A DNA stretch of 64,000 nucleotides from Trichoderma breve (GCF_028502605.1 NC_079234.1:3658001-3722000); one strand, 5' to 3'; shown: positions 1-12,916, counted from the stretch's first letter. Notes: generated by a model from the sequence alone, not told the origin. Numbers and translations are program-made.

Positions 1-369
1 TGGTATTGCGGTTGCTGCTGCTGATACTGTGGCTGCTGAGGGCGGTCGTATCTCTGCTGCGGAGGCGCTCCAGCGTGCGGAGATGGCGCTTGGCCTGGTT
101 TCTGCAAGCAGACAAAGCTTGGTTAATTGCCTATCCCATGGAACATGTCTTCCTCCGATCTCAGGGGGGGTGGGATTCATGCAACCTACTTGATCAGGCT
201 CAGCAAATCTGTAGTGGGCGACGAGTTAGCGATTGACCATTTCACCAAAGGTTCTCAGAGCCACGAGGAGGGGAGCAAAAGCGGCACGGCAGTCCATGAC
301 GTTTTGAGCTTCCAAGGCTGAGACATACCTGGGGAGAGCATCTGGGTCGTAGGGCCGGTTGTACGCCAT
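1..369 (-). CDS. 5' part of a Gln/Pro-rich protein gene, cut by the left window edge
   Basis: Three exons can be joined in phase: 329-369 (ATG at 369), a 19-base mini-exon 190-208, and an exon from 101 running off the left edge. The donors are GTATGT and GTAGGT and the acceptors CTACAG and TTGCAG; a GCTAAC branch point precedes the mini-exon. Skipping the mini-exon breaks the frame of the Gln-rich exon, which supports it. The predicted N-terminus is about 14 mostly polar residues, then a Pro/Ala linker, then a repeat of Gln, Tyr and Pro. No catalytic motif lies in the visible part. Low-complexity N-termini of this kind occur in several fungal families, including penta-EF-hand proteins, but nothing here decides between them. 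The gene is real with good confidence; its function is unknown. Confidence 0.7.
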
Positions 370-2048
370 TTCTGCGAATGTACCAAAGGAGCTTCGCAGA
401 ATGTGTCTGTGACGTGGCCGCCGGGTATTGATACAGGAGAAAACAACGAGGGAATTTCTGGTGTGCTCAGTCGATGCGGATTTGTGTTGCGTCGTCGGCT
501 CTGGAAGCTTCTTTCTACCAAAGACAAGACGGACGTCGAAAGAGCTGTTGCTTGGGGGGGTGGGGTTGAGGAGAGATAAAGCTGTGTGGTTATGCAGTAA
601 GAGGCGGTAGGTCTCTAGTACGAGCGCTGTAGGTAATCGGGTCGCGGGGCAGGGCCTTTTCTAGAGCAAAAAGCACCAGGCTGGTAAATACTCCAGGTCC
701 GTAGAAAAGAACTAATTCAATGCGAGATTGGATGCCGAGAGTCGTCGCCCTTGTAGATGGAAAATAGGGGCTGCAGGGTCTGTAGGCGTCGTAGGCCTTG
801 CGAGCGCGGCGCCGAGAAATTATTGGAAGGATTTTGGTCAACTGCTGCGACGAGTTGCGACGGGGAAAACAGATGGAGGATTCAAATGCTGAGACTCGCT
901 CCCTCGTCAGTTGTCACCTCCAACTACGGAGTTACATGTACCTAAATAGCAGCAGCTGGGCCTCAGCTGCACATCCCGTCAGCACAAACGCGGCAAAAGC
1001 TGGGCTGGCAGCTTCAATAGTGCCGATCCCTGTCGGTGCCTTGCGACAGTTTGTGGCGGGGTGCCGGTTTGGCCATGGAATGCCGCGCCTTCGCCTCGTT
1101 TCTCGCCCAATACTTTCGACTCGTTCTCCAATGCACCTTTTCAGCTTTGAGAGCTGTATTCATTCAGCTTTGGCCACCTCTGGTCACGATACGAGCACCA
1201 ACTGAGCAGACAAAAAATACAGTGGTAAACCAACCAAACCAACCGCCTTACTTTCTACCCGCAATTCAGACTTCGTACAGTGCCATTGCTGCTACGAACA
1301 ACTCAAACCGGGGCTGCTGAGATGAGAAAACACTGAAACTTGCACAGCCGCCACGCCATGCCCATGAGGCTCTGCGCGGCCCATGGCATCATCCGGCCAA
1401 GGTAGGCTCATCGGCAGGCCGACTTTGCGAACCAAAAAATGACTCCACATTCGCTCTTGGCCCTCAAAAGGATCATTCTTTTCAGCAGCTGTTGCGGTAT
1501 TATATCGTCCTGGCGCGAGTACACAGACCTCAGCTTGCAAGTTGCCAACCGGACGCTGAGGAATCAATGTCATGCATGCTGTCCAACTTTGCTGCAGTCG
1601 GTGAAGGCCTCCTTACATGTAGTAGCGTCTGTCTATATGTCTGTCTGTCTGTCTGTTTGTCTGTCGTTTAATCTCTCCTTGAGAAGCAGGGCGTCTTTGT
1701 TTGTTCGTTGCATGTCACTTGCCATTGTCGAAAGCCTGAAGTTGTTCATGACTCGAAAAGGTCACTCACTGGCTGCTTTGTAATCATTTCCACTCACGGT
1801 CTCGTAACCTCTTTGCGCCATAACCTCCATATCTCTCATGTCAGCGCCGTAGACAAATCAGATGTGCCGCACCGTAAAAGCGCTTTTGCATGCTAATCTT
1901 GTTAAATGCTCTTGTCATTCCAACAGACTATCGCTTCTCATCTCTGTAATACTGTCGCTTCAAACATTCGTCGACGAGAAATTTTAATCGAGCCGAAAAA
2001 CAACAACACACACCCCCAGATATAGTATCTCGCGTGACCTCGTACGTG
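370..2048. other. Intergenic region between divergent genes
   Basis: Both flanking genes start outward from this stretch, so it must hold their promoters and 5' UTRs. No ORF here has the composition of a real gene. A short TGTC microsatellite lies at about 1638-1665. I see nothing else specific. Confidence 0.6.
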
Positions 2049-3162
2049 ATGACTGCAGCTGAAAACGCATCGGAATTCTGGCTCTATGGCTACGGGTACG
2101 TTTCGCAAATCAAATTGGCGTACAAGACGTGGCACAGGATTCGGGATTTTGTCTCCGCCTGCTCCCCTGTCGACGCCCAAGCCTTGCTCCTCCCATGTCG
2201 TTCGTGCATCTAATCTCTGATGGATACCCAACGTATAGGAGCCTCATATGGAAGCCCCCGCCGCACTTTGGTATTACTCCCTTCTACTTTTCTCACATTG
2301 CACATACTCTGCCTCTGTATGGGGAAAAAAGTCAAAAGACATATACCTGCTAACACCAGCAACAAGACAAGAGAATCCCGGGTTGGGTAACGGGATACGT
2401 CCGGCGTTTCTGGCAGGTAAGTTCAGTTCACTCTGGCGAAAGCAACTCGTTGCCCCTTTTTCTCTCTCACTGCCCAGTATGGTGTACGGTAGCTCACAAC
2501 CTCAATAGGCCAGGTATGTAGGACGACGACAACAAACGCCCCTGCAAGAGCAGTGCAGTCACGAGGCTCATTTGCAAAACTAACCCGAATGTCACTCCAG
2601 CGAAGATCACCGAGGAACGCCAGAAGCTCCTGGGCGAGTGGTCACTCTCATTGAACGGTCCCACTGGGAACAGCTCACAGACCACCATGATGATGCTCCC
2701 GACAAAGTATGGGGAGTGGCTTACCGGATCCACGCCGACCATGTGACAGAAGTCAAGGAGTATCTCGACATCCGAGAGATCAACGGCTATTCCATCCATT
2801 ACACGCCATTTCATCCCGCTGATGGCTCTTCACCCATCCAGACGCTGGTCTACATCGGCACGCCAGACAACGAGCAGTTTGTCGGTCCTCAAGACCCTCA
2901 GGAACTTGCCGAGCACATTTTGCGTAGCCGTGGCCCCAGCGGGCTGAACAAGGACTATCTCTTCGGCCTCGATACAGCATTGGCTGAACTGTGCCCAGAG
3001 AGTGAGGATGTCCACGTGAGCGATCTCGCGCGCCGTGTGAGGGCTCTTGAAGCCGCGGCCAACGGCTCAGCAAAGGCTCCCCGAGCTTCACCTCAAATCT
3101 CCAATTTCAAACAGGAGAGCAGCACAAGGGAGGCGGAGGAAATCGAAAAAGTTGTCTCATAA
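2049..3162 (+). CDS. ChaC-type gamma-glutamylcyclotransferase
   Basis: Five exons: 2049-2095, 2239-2270, 2367-2416, 2509-2513 and 2601-3162, giving 231 residues. The family cleaves the gamma-glutamyl group of glutathione to 5-oxoproline and Cys-Gly in the cytosol. The sequence shows the nucleotide-fold loop YGYGSLIW (residues 13-20), the conserved segment RRFWQ-ASEDHRGTPEAPGR across the small exons, and the catalytic Glu in YLDIREINGY (about residue 104). The length fits the family. The fourth exon is only 5 bases (GCCAG) between AATAG and GTATGT; without it the conserved W-Q-A-S-E-D-H-R-G stretch cannot be read. The C-terminal 40 residues are a polar tail typical of fungal members. The start is the first ATG before the YGYGS motif. 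Confidence 0.9.
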
Positions 3163-3799
3163 TAAGAAGGCGGGGAAAGACAAAGACCAGAAAAACTGAC
3201 AAAGAAACATGGAAGGCAAATGCTTTTTTTTCCTCTCAGATCCCCTAATGATAGACAATGCCGCCCTCGTCTCTCATACCGGCCGACCTAGATATTGATC
3301 ATAGCCCGTCATTAACGTCGCCAATGTTATAGTGGACCTTTTCTAGAAAGGTGGCCAAATATATGGCTCCAATATCCCCTACAGATGTCTCTCCACCCGA
3401 AATCTCCCCTTGACTTGTCCGTGATCCGGCCAGTCCCTCCCACAAAGCAATGGTGCAGGAACCCCCTGTTTTGATTCCAAAAGCACAAGACGGGGCAAGT
3501 AAAAACCGGCAGTGAAAAAAAACAAAAGAAATCCTCCCTCTCCAAGAGCTTCTCCTCACGCAGGGCTCGTTAATAGCCTGGACAGCTCATCCATTTTATC
3601 GAAAGAAAAACAAATCCGGGTATATCTTTGACACTTATAGACGCTCCACCTCGAGAGTTCTAAAGGGTGCCGTTCGCAAAACCAAAAGAACATGCCTGGG
3701 TCTTTATTTTTCGATAACACGGCTCCGGAAGGGCTCTAAGCCTCTCACCCTGGGGAAGGACTGTGGATGAGAATCTGCAGCGGGCCTTATTGGATTTGC
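3163..3799. other. Intergenic region between convergent genes
   Basis: 3' flanks of the ChaC gene (+) and the RRM gene (-). It holds no credible ORF. Runs of T and A near 3226-3235 and 3600-3720 may serve as 3' end signals, but no consensus can be fixed. Confidence 0.5.
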
Positions 3800-4746
3800 T
3801 TAATAGCCTCCACCCTGGGGGGGAGGCTGTGGTGGCTGCTGGGGAACATTGGGGTAGCCACCATACGATGGGACGTAACCTAGGAGACAGTCAACATCGG
3901 TTCAAAGCGAATAGCCACCTCTATGGCCATGGGGAGAGAATCTGCTTTTGAAATACCTTGCGGAGGCATGCCGTACTGAGGCTGCTGCTGTGGGTAACCG
4001 CGGCCATACGGAGCTTGCTGGTACATGTTGGGAACGCCGTAGCCAGGGGGTGGTGCATTGCCATAGGGTCCTGGCGGTGCTCCGTAGCCGCCGCCGCCTC
4101 GGCCTCCATACCCTCCGCCGTTGCGATTGCCGAATCCTCCGCCACGGGGACCATTATCGGATGCCTTATCAACACGAATAGTTCGCCCGTCAAACCTGGA
4201 GAAGGAGTCAGAACTCTTCCGCAATGGACATGATACTCCCAGCAAGAAAAAGCAGGCAAAGAAAAGAATAAGCAAAGAATCCGTACTCGACATTGTTCAT
4301 AGCGGTGATGGCAGCTTGGGCATCAGCTTCTTGTACGTATCGCACAAAACCAAAGCCACGGCTGCGGCCGGTATCTCGATCCTTGACAACCACCTTGACA
4401 AATTCATTAGAAACACGGTTCCACGCGTGAGCTGCCACAACAGGGGATTTGCGTTGATGGAAATGTTGGATCCCATTTTGTGAGCGAGTCCAAGTCACGG
4501 CTCAGGCGACGCAAATCAATCAAAGCCAGCCGTGCTGTACCAAGGCGTAATGGGATGGGTTAAAGAACGACTTACCGCTTCCTCAACCACGCCAAACTCC
4601 TCAAACTTTTGGCGCAGAGTGGCCTCTTCGGTGTGCCATGCTAGGCCGCTTTGGCACTCAGTCAGCAGCACGTCCAGACGACTCCATGGGGGCGAGCGCA
4701 GCCGGGGAGCAGGCTAGAAAACTTACCCTATGAAAAGCTTCGACAT
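3800..4746 (-). CDS. Glycine-rich RNA-binding protein with one RRM
   Basis: Five exons on the minus strand: 4727-4746, 4576-4648, 4287-4393, 3957-4195 and 3800-3879, giving 172 residues. One RRM covers about residues 3-80, with RNP2 LFIGGL (4-9) and RNP1 RGFGFVRY (43-50). The tail is rich in Gly, Arg, Tyr and Pro, with RGG-like and GGYGG repeats, and ends PPQGGGY. This is the layout of the small GRP/CIRBP-like proteins that bind RNA in nucleus and cytoplasm and are often cold- or stress-regulated. The second exon starts after AAAG; this acceptor is the only one that restores FIGGLAW, so it decides the model. A 4.7 kb gene-free stretch lies upstream and could hold a long 5' UTR. Confidence 0.92.
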
Positions 4747-7700
4747 TTTGAGATGCACTGCGTCTCGATTTCTGACGCTGGTGGATGTGGCAGTCCTTGT
4801 CAAGAGTGGCAGTAGTACCCTGACCGAATGTTCTGATATTGTCAGGCGGGGTGCTGCAGAATTCGGGATATGGTAGTTGGGTTCTGTTAGGGGAGGGGGG
4901 AGAGTGAAAGAACTAGTCTCAACAGGTAATAACAGGATGGTCTGAGAAGAGAATCATAGGCTTGGGCAGTGTCTTGCAGATGAGGGTAGGGCATAAAGTC
5001 CTCTAGACTGCATGTGGTGCGCAAGGCCACTGGCCATGGGCGGCGCTCGTCATTAGGGGACAACGAATGCACTCCAAGCCCTCTCATAGTGCCATTCGAC
5101 ATTGGATACTATCGGGTATAACTGTGCTTGCAAGGCAACATCTGGTTTGTGGCTCCAGATCAACCCCCCGCCAGCATGGGCTAAAAAGCAAGGTCTGAGA
5201 TGGCATACCTCGAAGTCAAGGGGGGCTTGTCGACATGGGCCAACAGCAATGTGCGGGTGGGAAGAAAGAGACTGGATAAATGAAAGTAGGCTACGGCCCA
5301 GTTTCCAATCGCAGTTCGATATTTTGCTGGGGGCGTCAGGTGATGGGGGAGAGATGCTCTGGAGCAGGATGCCAAAATATGGTAGTGCCTAGTTCCAAAG
5401 CACGGGATGCGGTGGAAAGGTTGGCAAACAAGGGCGGAGCAGCAGCGACAATGATGGTACAACGGTGACGGTGACAGCGATGGAGACCAGAGGCCGGAGA
5501 GACGAGACGGGACAAGTGTTCCATGCGGTACCGCAGCGAGGGACAGAAAAAGATGCAGACTACTGCGCGACCACGTACCTAGAGCTGTGCCGATTCGTCC
5601 GTGACGTCTGGAACCAGCAACCCAGCTTGCCCAGAGACAGATGAGCCACACAACGTGGTTGTGGCTTGCTGATCTCGCCCTCTCAGCGATCGACGGAGCT
5701 GCGGCGAGTGTCCTAAGCAGTGCGCTAATTAAAATGACCCCAAGTCCAGTCTGGAAGCTGGACTATGCTGGCAATGCCGCGGCGCGTCGGGGGGGGCAGT
5801 GTGTTTGTGAGGGCGACTGGGTCTTTATCCGTACGAAGTGCTTATCGGGTGTCACGGCGGCCTCGAGAAGACGGGCGGTTGGTGAAGCGCGCAGAGCCTT
5901 TTGGATTCGGCGGGATGTCGTAACGGCTAAAAAGGGATGGGGTCTTGGATTTGAGGGGGAAGGGCGGGAAGAGGGTGAAGGTGAAGATGGGGATGAGGAG
6001 AGAAGACCAAGAGATTTATGCGGTCAAGAAGTTGTTGTGGGAGAACAAAAAACGGTGGCCAGTCCTCCGTCTGTCCTGTGCGGGTACAGGCACAAAAGAA
6101 GGTACTTGGTACTCGCCTCTCGCAAGGTTGGCAGCTGGCGGTTGGCAGCTGGCGTTATCAGTAGCACCTTCTTCTACAACGGGGCTTGCTTGGTCTTGGT
6201 CTTGGTCTTGTCTTGGTCCATTGCGTCTATGCTTTCATGTCACTTTAGTACTTGGCGACTACCGTGGATTGCCACCACGCAGAGTGCACTTCTCCGGGTG
6301 ACCGCCTTGTACCGGCGAAGTGTGCAAGGCTGATGATGACGTGGGTGACTCGCAAGATACGTCGTTGCTGGGCTGGAAAGAGCGACGGATGAGTGTATAC
6401 GCCCGTCTACGATTGGTCAATGGCTGGTCATCTGCGCATTATTGAATGTGGCAGCCAAGGCTCAGCAAATTGGATTTCTATAGACGAGGCTACCTTGTCA
6501 GGAACCAACATTGGTGTGAATTGCCGCTTTGCCTTTCATCCACGCGGTATCCGGCACTCGTGCAATCAAGGGGATCACCGCAGGCCCTGGCTGTTGGATA
6601 CTATTGGCCGAATAGTCAATGGGCAATCCTTTGTACAGTCGGGTCTGGTCCCTTGACAAATATTATGTGCCCTGCCCATACAGGTACACGTACTCGTACT
6701 GTTCTGTACAATACAGCAGGTTTATGGTACTTATAGTTGGAACCTCGCAGGTACGATCTCGAGGCACGGAGCCTCTCGCTTCTTTGAAAATTCTCCGCGC
6801 AAATCCCTTAGCCACTATCCTCGATGGATGCGCCAGCCGAATTGTATCCATAATGCTACAGGTACGGATACATGACGGCGAGATGGCGTGACCAGGGCTG
6901 ACATGTAGATTAGCAACAAGCAATACCAGGGGTAAGGTGCCAAGTTTGAAGATTATGTACTTCGTACATCCGTATCCTTGGTGAAAGGGCTTCGTTTGTC
7001 CCTGCAACTTTTGGCACTAGCCAGATGCAATATCAAACAAGGCCAGATCAAGGTTGCATGATTTTAGCAATGACGCATCTTACGCCGGGTCAATTTCTTT
7101 GTTTATGCGGCATCCTGAACCCTCTCCTATTCCAAAGACAAAAATAGCAACTTGTGTTTTGCCGCAACCTCTTATCCGAGGCGTCGTGTTGAAGAGGGTG
7201 TGTAGGTAGGTACTTATCGCCCTGTTTTTTTATTAAACAATCTCGAATTCTTACTGTCTTGTTTCCTAGATACGAGAACAACCCATGTCCTACCTAATGC
7301 CGCTATGACCAACTTTTCAGCTCAAAGACGTAGATGGCACCGGTTGTCGCGACTTATTCAACTTGTCCGTTTCAACTCAGACGCCAATGGCTTTTACCTT
7401 GAACCCCTGGTCGGCACTTGGCCAAATACATTCGGGAACCGCTCGCCAGCTTGGCTGGCCGTAAGCTAGGGAGGGTCCACGTCAACTTGGTTTATTGAAC
7501 CCCTGATCTAACCCTCCTGGCGTCCAACCCCCGGTCACACACCAATTAGAGGGCGGAGGAGCTGGCAAATTGCTCACCCAGATCTTTTTTGGTTGTGAGT
7601 GCCCAGAGTCCCTTTGATTTGTCTTTCAGCTGGCTAGAGGAGAGCAAAGCTTTCCTAATCCAGGTGCCTGGTTTCTCGTTTCCCGCCGAAAGCTGTTACC

Positions 7701-9489
7701 CCCCTGGCCGAGAGCCAAGTTTACCGTGATGGAAGAGTGCAGAACCGATACGGCAGCCGACATCTTACCCGATTGCAGGCCTACCTTATCTTGCTGCAGC
7801 CCTTTGCATTGGGCAGCGGCGCATCGGACTTTGGAAAGAAAAGAGAATAGCAGATGCAATGCCATACTCGTACTGTAGCAAATGGATTCCTTGGATCTTG
7901 CGCGCGCTTTTCTCGTTGGCTCCGCTTCCAGTCCACTGCCCCGACGAACCAGCCAGCCGGGTTCGGCCCCATCCAGCCTACAAAGCGGGCCATACAGGAT
8001 GCGAGTTTGCTCGAACAAGGTGACACAGAGGCCCTGCAGCTAGACGAATCCGTACACACTTGGAGGTTGGGATTGACCCTGGGCTTGCCTGAGCTAAGCC
8101 TCGGCCATCCACTGAGATCTGGGCGTTTGATTACAAACCTAATCAACGGGGTGCCAATCACAGCGACTAGGCTGAGGATCGTCTTGCAAAGACTTGATGT
8201 AGGAAGCAATGCCACAGACGACTACGGTGGTTCGGCATGTCGTGATATACTGACGTTGTTTGGCAGGAAAGCCACCTCCTTATTCAGCTGCTACTGTGCT
8301 GTGCTATACTGTAGGGTACTATATACTCCATGATTAAGCAGCAATGAGCAGCAACAAGGAGGTCTGGTGCCATGCTCAAGTCGACATCCTGTTGTAGGTA
8401 GTACTGCATGTACAGTAGGGGAGTGAGTTGTTTAGGGGAGCCTGCATGCATTCCCATGCCTAGGTTTGCTTGCCTTGCGTTAGTCAGCCAGCAGCAAAAG
8501 TCGCCGTTTGGCTTACGAGTACGGGGACCTTGGCTGCTGCTTTCATGCCTCGTCCTCGTACTAGCCACGATACCTGTTCCCTGCAAGCTCGATTCTTGTC
8601 AGCGCTGTTGTGCATCTCTGACAGCCCAGGGCGATCTCCGTGGCTTTCTGATATGTATCGCCATCAAACACACATGCTGCTATCGTGCACGGCGGATGGA
8701 CATGGCCCTTGCCTAGGCACCTGATATTCGGGGCTCCGACGCGCCAATCACGGGGCCTGGTCGCCTGGTAGTCCGGCTCGCTGGAGCGGGGAGGGGATCC
8801 GCCGCGCTGCTTTGGGGTAAGCTGCACGCACGTGTAATTGACCTAGCACGGTACTTAGGTACCTAAGGGTATCCTCTTTGCAGCGCCCACAAGCTATGAG
8901 TAGCCTATGAGAGCCGACGAGATTGGGCACGGCGGAGCCTTGCTGCTTTAGGGCAGCGCCACAGCAATCCTGCCTACTGTAGTGTACGAATACTGTACGC
9001 AAGGCCTTGTTGCAGCGTCCAGCCAATTGACCGACCAAGTTTCAGCCAGTCAATCAGCCTCGGGATCCCCAAGGCCCGGGTCGAATGTGACCATTTGATT
9101 CCCAAGCCTCGTACATACTGTACGCACAAGTGCTTGTCCGGATTACACCAGCAGCGATTTTGATGCAGCATGCTGAAGATAACGGCTATTTGCGCTAGCT
9201 CAGCGGCCAATTGCTGTGAGTCCAGCAGTGAATTGAGTGAATGCTCCTGCTTCGAGCCGTGAAGAAGACGCTGGACTGAGAGCATGGCTCCTTCGATATC
9301 GACCCAGAGCAACGCCCAGCTTCCTCGACAGTATCAAGCCAAATAAACTGTAGACTGTAAACATTTCTCCCACCTTGTTCAAACATGGCTTGACGCAAAG
9401 CTCGGGCCTTTTCTTCCTTCAGCCTGAAGCTTGCTTTGATTCTTTCTGGCCTTGATCCCGCCTTTTACGTACCATTCCGTGTCAGCAGC
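4747..9489. other. Gene-free stretch of 4.7 kb
   Basis: No ORF with gene-like composition and no joinable exon chain was found on either strand. It separates the RRM gene (-) from the uncharacterised gene (+), so it contains both promoters and probably long 5' UTRs. Small direct repeats of TTGGTC occur near 6190-6215, and a 12-base palindrome TTAGGTACCTAA at about 8853-8864. Nothing else stands out. Confidence 0.5.
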
Positions 9490-11814
9490 ATGGCCAGTCA
9501 CAGGCATAACGCTTTTCTAGCTGGGAGCAACATTTACCATCAGAATCAGTGCCGTAACTCTGGTACCCTGCGGTCAGCCTCTCAGTCTTCACCGACCGAC
9601 CCTATCCCTTCCTGGCTGCAGCACGTGCAGGCAAGCGACGTGTACAATGATACATCACGGGAAATCTTCCGGCAAGCAAGCCCTGACCCTGAGAAATCTT
9701 TCTGGCATCCCAACGGCATTCCGACTGTTCATATCCAATCCAAATACAACGCCGGGAGGTACCAGGCATCAGATGTCTTTATTCAAGATACCCCATCACC
9801 GCCATCTTTGGCTGGCCAGACAAGTCGCCATCTTGTTCACGATCCTTATCTGAACGACGACTATGACAAAGTTGTACACGACAGAAAGGAGCATTCCCTT
9901 CCCAAAGCCCACGTCTCGACGCCGTCGGGAGCCTCGCTTGCAGATCATGGCATCTTCGAGAAGCAAGCCAGACGAAAGACTCGGAAAGATCGCTACAACA
10001 CGGTTAAAATAAAAGATGCGAGAAGAGGGAAGCAACAGGCAAAGAGGTCGTCTACTCGCGTATCAAAAAATGGGAGGCTACGATCGAGCCGAGAGATAAT
10101 GGCCAATTTCAGATCCAGCGCAATCACAAACCCAAACGAAAGAATTACGGTATTTCTTCCCCCTATTTCCTGTTTGCTGACCACCGTGGGATAACATTCA
10201 AAAGCTAAAGCCCAGCTTCACGCCCGGATTATTTGTCAACGGCCGAAGCTCTGTGCCTCGTACGTTTATCGGGGAACGTATGGGGACAGACTTAATAACG
10301 TCTCGACAGAAACCGACCTTGTATTTAACGACATACCCTCGCCTGACCAAGGCCGCACTCCAGTCGATAATGAACAATGGGCAAAACCAATAGCGAGGAA
10401 GTCAGAAAGAGAAGGTAAGAATCAGGACAAAGTTGAAATGCCCTCTGATGCCTTACGATAATTAACAGAAGACGACGCGCCTTCAGGCTCCCCCGATACC
10501 CGCAACAGCAGAGCCACTTCTGTAACTTCGTCAAACTATTTCCAGCCTATCCGGCGACCGATCACTACTGATATCATCAATGATGACCCCGTTACTGGGA
10601 GGGCCAACACTATAGGGTGCCATAGAGATAATGGCAGCAACGGTGCCAAAGACTGCGATGGGGACAACAACAGACCCCCACCACAACGAGACAGCTTTAC
10701 CCTGCATATTCGTCCCATTTACAGCTTTTCTCCAACCACCGCTCCCCATTGCTCCGATCTAGATATGTTGAATACGCCGCTTTCTTCGGACGGTAATTCG
10801 ATACAGGAAGCTCAGAGGGAATCCGCTGCAAGACATCAAGAGCGGAACACCGAGGGAAATGGCGACGACCGCGACCTATGTGACGGCAACCAAGTTAAGG
10901 CTACCAAGTACAGAGACATAGGAGTTATGGTAAGCCCCCGAATACACCAGCGGACTGAGAATCACAACTCGAGTGACGAGGATAATGGCGACCATCGGCT
11001 TTGGACAGACGAAGGTGATTGTTCCAACTCAAGAACAGAACCACGCCTACCCAATACCTTTCCACAAATGCTACCTCACATAGGAAACCAACAAGACCAA
11101 CTGTCTCGATTAAACAACCCAAGAATATGCACCGCGAGTGTAGCGAGTCAGATACACGGGTACCCCACATATCTACCACATGTTTCTGAAAGGCTAAACC
11201 TCAAAGCAGAAGTCGGCGATATTCACTGTCCTCAAACTGATTCTTTTCCAGCTTGGGTTTATGGTTCGGACAGTACCAAATATCCCTCCCTTCTATTTAC
11301 AAACAATGGTTCGTTGTCTATCGATGATTCGGAATCGTTGAAGACGATCCATACAGAGTTAAGAGATGCATGCAATATCGACCCACCCACGCGGCTCACC
11401 AGCTCCGACTATGCTTGTCAGCTATCCAAGGAGGTTTGTCAAGACGCAAATACCCTGTGCTCGGATACGCTGCGTGTGATTGATGATATACCTGGTGAAT
11501 CCCTTTTGGAATACATCGAAAGAAAGGAGCGTGAATTACTAGGTGCTGACGAGCTCCCCGCCTCGTATGTGGACAATTCTTTGCTCTCAGCTCAAGACGC
11601 GTGCCATAGTCAAACTTCGAGAGTGTCACATACGGACGTCTTCAATGATGCAAGATGCTCATCTCCAAGAAAAGCAGTGCAACAACCAATCCATGAAGAA
11701 GGTTACTCGCCTTTTCAACAATATCAACGGCTTCCAAGTCCAGGAGAGATCCTCGATCGTGAAATAGAATCAGAGCTCACATCATTCTGGCAGCCAAACC
11801 ATATGATGTGGTAA
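9490..11814 (+). CDS. Uncharacterised fungal protein, about 720 residues
   Basis: Four exons: 9490-10149, 10205-10259 (acceptor 10211 is also possible), 10310-10414 and 10469-11814, about 721 residues. The protein is polar and probably disordered. Two islands look conserved in kind: a basic stretch KQARRKTRKDRYN near residue 175, and a C-terminus with an EYIERKERELLG helix and a final SFWQPNHM segment. Pairs of motifs like RKTRxDRY and FWxPN recur in uncharacterised sordariomycete proteins, which is recall and not a search result. There is no enzyme motif, membrane segment or signal peptide. The ATG at 9490 is the first in the long frame; the upstream extension lacks one. Function unknown. 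Confidence 0.75.
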
Positions 11815-11898
11815 TAGTCATCTTTAGCGAAGATACCTTGTGGTCATTTCGCTTCCAAGTATTCCATGTTTCCAAGAACAACAGATTTTATGAAGTTA

Positions 11899-12916
11899 CT
11901 ACTCTGGCTCTTGATCTTTCCACTTTGCTCTTAGATCCTGCACATCAATTCCACATTGCTCTGCTTTGGCAGTTATGGCATGGGCTTTTCCCACCACTGG
12001 GGCGTCAATCATCTTCCCATCAAGAGTCCACGCACCACGCCCTGCAGTCGCGGCCTTTTCGTCGGCAATGGTGACACGGACGGCCCACTCTACGTCCTTT
12101 ATATCGGGAGCAAACATCCTCTGGACAGTCTCTAGCTGTCCAGGGTGTATGCACTGCTTGCCATTGAAACCCATGGCTTTTCCACCTTGGCATTCCTCTT
12201 CCAGTGTCCGGAGTCCATCATCGCCTCTATAGGAAGTACAAACCAGGTCAATGGCGCTCGGGAGGTTATGCGCTCGAGCTGCAGTAACAATGGCCGACCG
12301 TGCATAGAGAAATTCCGTCAGAGAAGGCGTTCTTGTTATCGAAAGGTCAAGCGCAAAGTCCTCGGCTGCAAATATCAAGCCACTGAGAAAGGGGGAGGCC
12401 TTGCATATGGAAGAAAGGTCCATGACTGCTTGAGCTGATTCAATAAGCGCTATAATCTTGATTGGATTTGTTGAGCTATCATTATGACGTTCTGGAGCGA
12501 CATGTCGCAGTACATCAGTGACAAAGGTCAGGTCTGCGGCCGAATTGACTTTGGGCACGACAATGGCGTCAACCTGGTCTGCCGATGACAGTGTGGTTAG
12601 ATCATCAAGGGCAAACGGGGTTGACACCGCATTTATCCGAACAGCAAGCTCTGAAATGGTGGAAGGACGCGATTTTAGAGTGGAAATGTGTTCTTTTAAC
12701 TGATTTCGAGCATTTCCCTTCTGAGAGGGAGTCACAGAGTCCTCCAAGTCATATGTGACATTGTCTGTTGTCAGGGCCAAAGACTTGGAGAGCATCTTCT
12801 GGGAAGATGCAGGAACTATGACTCGATATCAGTCAAGCATCATTTTTTCAAAGACGATGTGAAGAACAACCATATAATAAGGAGCGCCGAAGAATGGACG
12901 AAGCTCGTGCAGCCAT
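11899..12916 (-). CDS. CitE/CLYBL-like HpcH/HpaI-family lyase
   Basis: Two exons: 12871-12916 and 11899-12815, 320 residues; the 55-base intron has an unusual GTTGTT donor. The TIM-barrel family holds bacterial citrate lyase beta subunit and mitochondrial CLYBL, which cleaves citramalyl-CoA with Mg. Visible family landmarks are LLYVPASSQKM at the first strand, DLEDSV, ALIESAQ, FAAEDF and GFNGKQCIHPGQL. The N-terminus (MAARASSILRRSLLY) is basic and lacks acidic residues, compatible with a mitochondrial leader. There are no citrate-lyase alpha or gamma genes nearby, so a stand-alone acyl-CoA lyase is likelier than a citrate lyase complex. The exact substrate cannot be read from the sequence. 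Confidence 0.88.

Noticed and set aside
4621..4650. Acceptor CTAG at about 4641-4644 for exon 2 of the RRM gene
   Set aside because: It gives a stop or loses the FIGGLAW core of the RRM; the AAAG acceptor before 4648 restores it exactly.
5641..6333. Open frame of 230 codons on the plus strand
   Set aside because: Its composition is that of GC-rich random sequence (Trp, Arg, Gly, Cys runs), it has no motif, and no splice partner was found.
7626..8333. Overlapping open frames of 130-159 codons on both strands
   Set aside because: Frames on opposite strands overlap fully and neither shows a motif or exon chain.
9436..9489. N-terminal extension of the uncharacterised gene
   Set aside because: It opens with TTG and has no ATG; the first ATG is at 9490.
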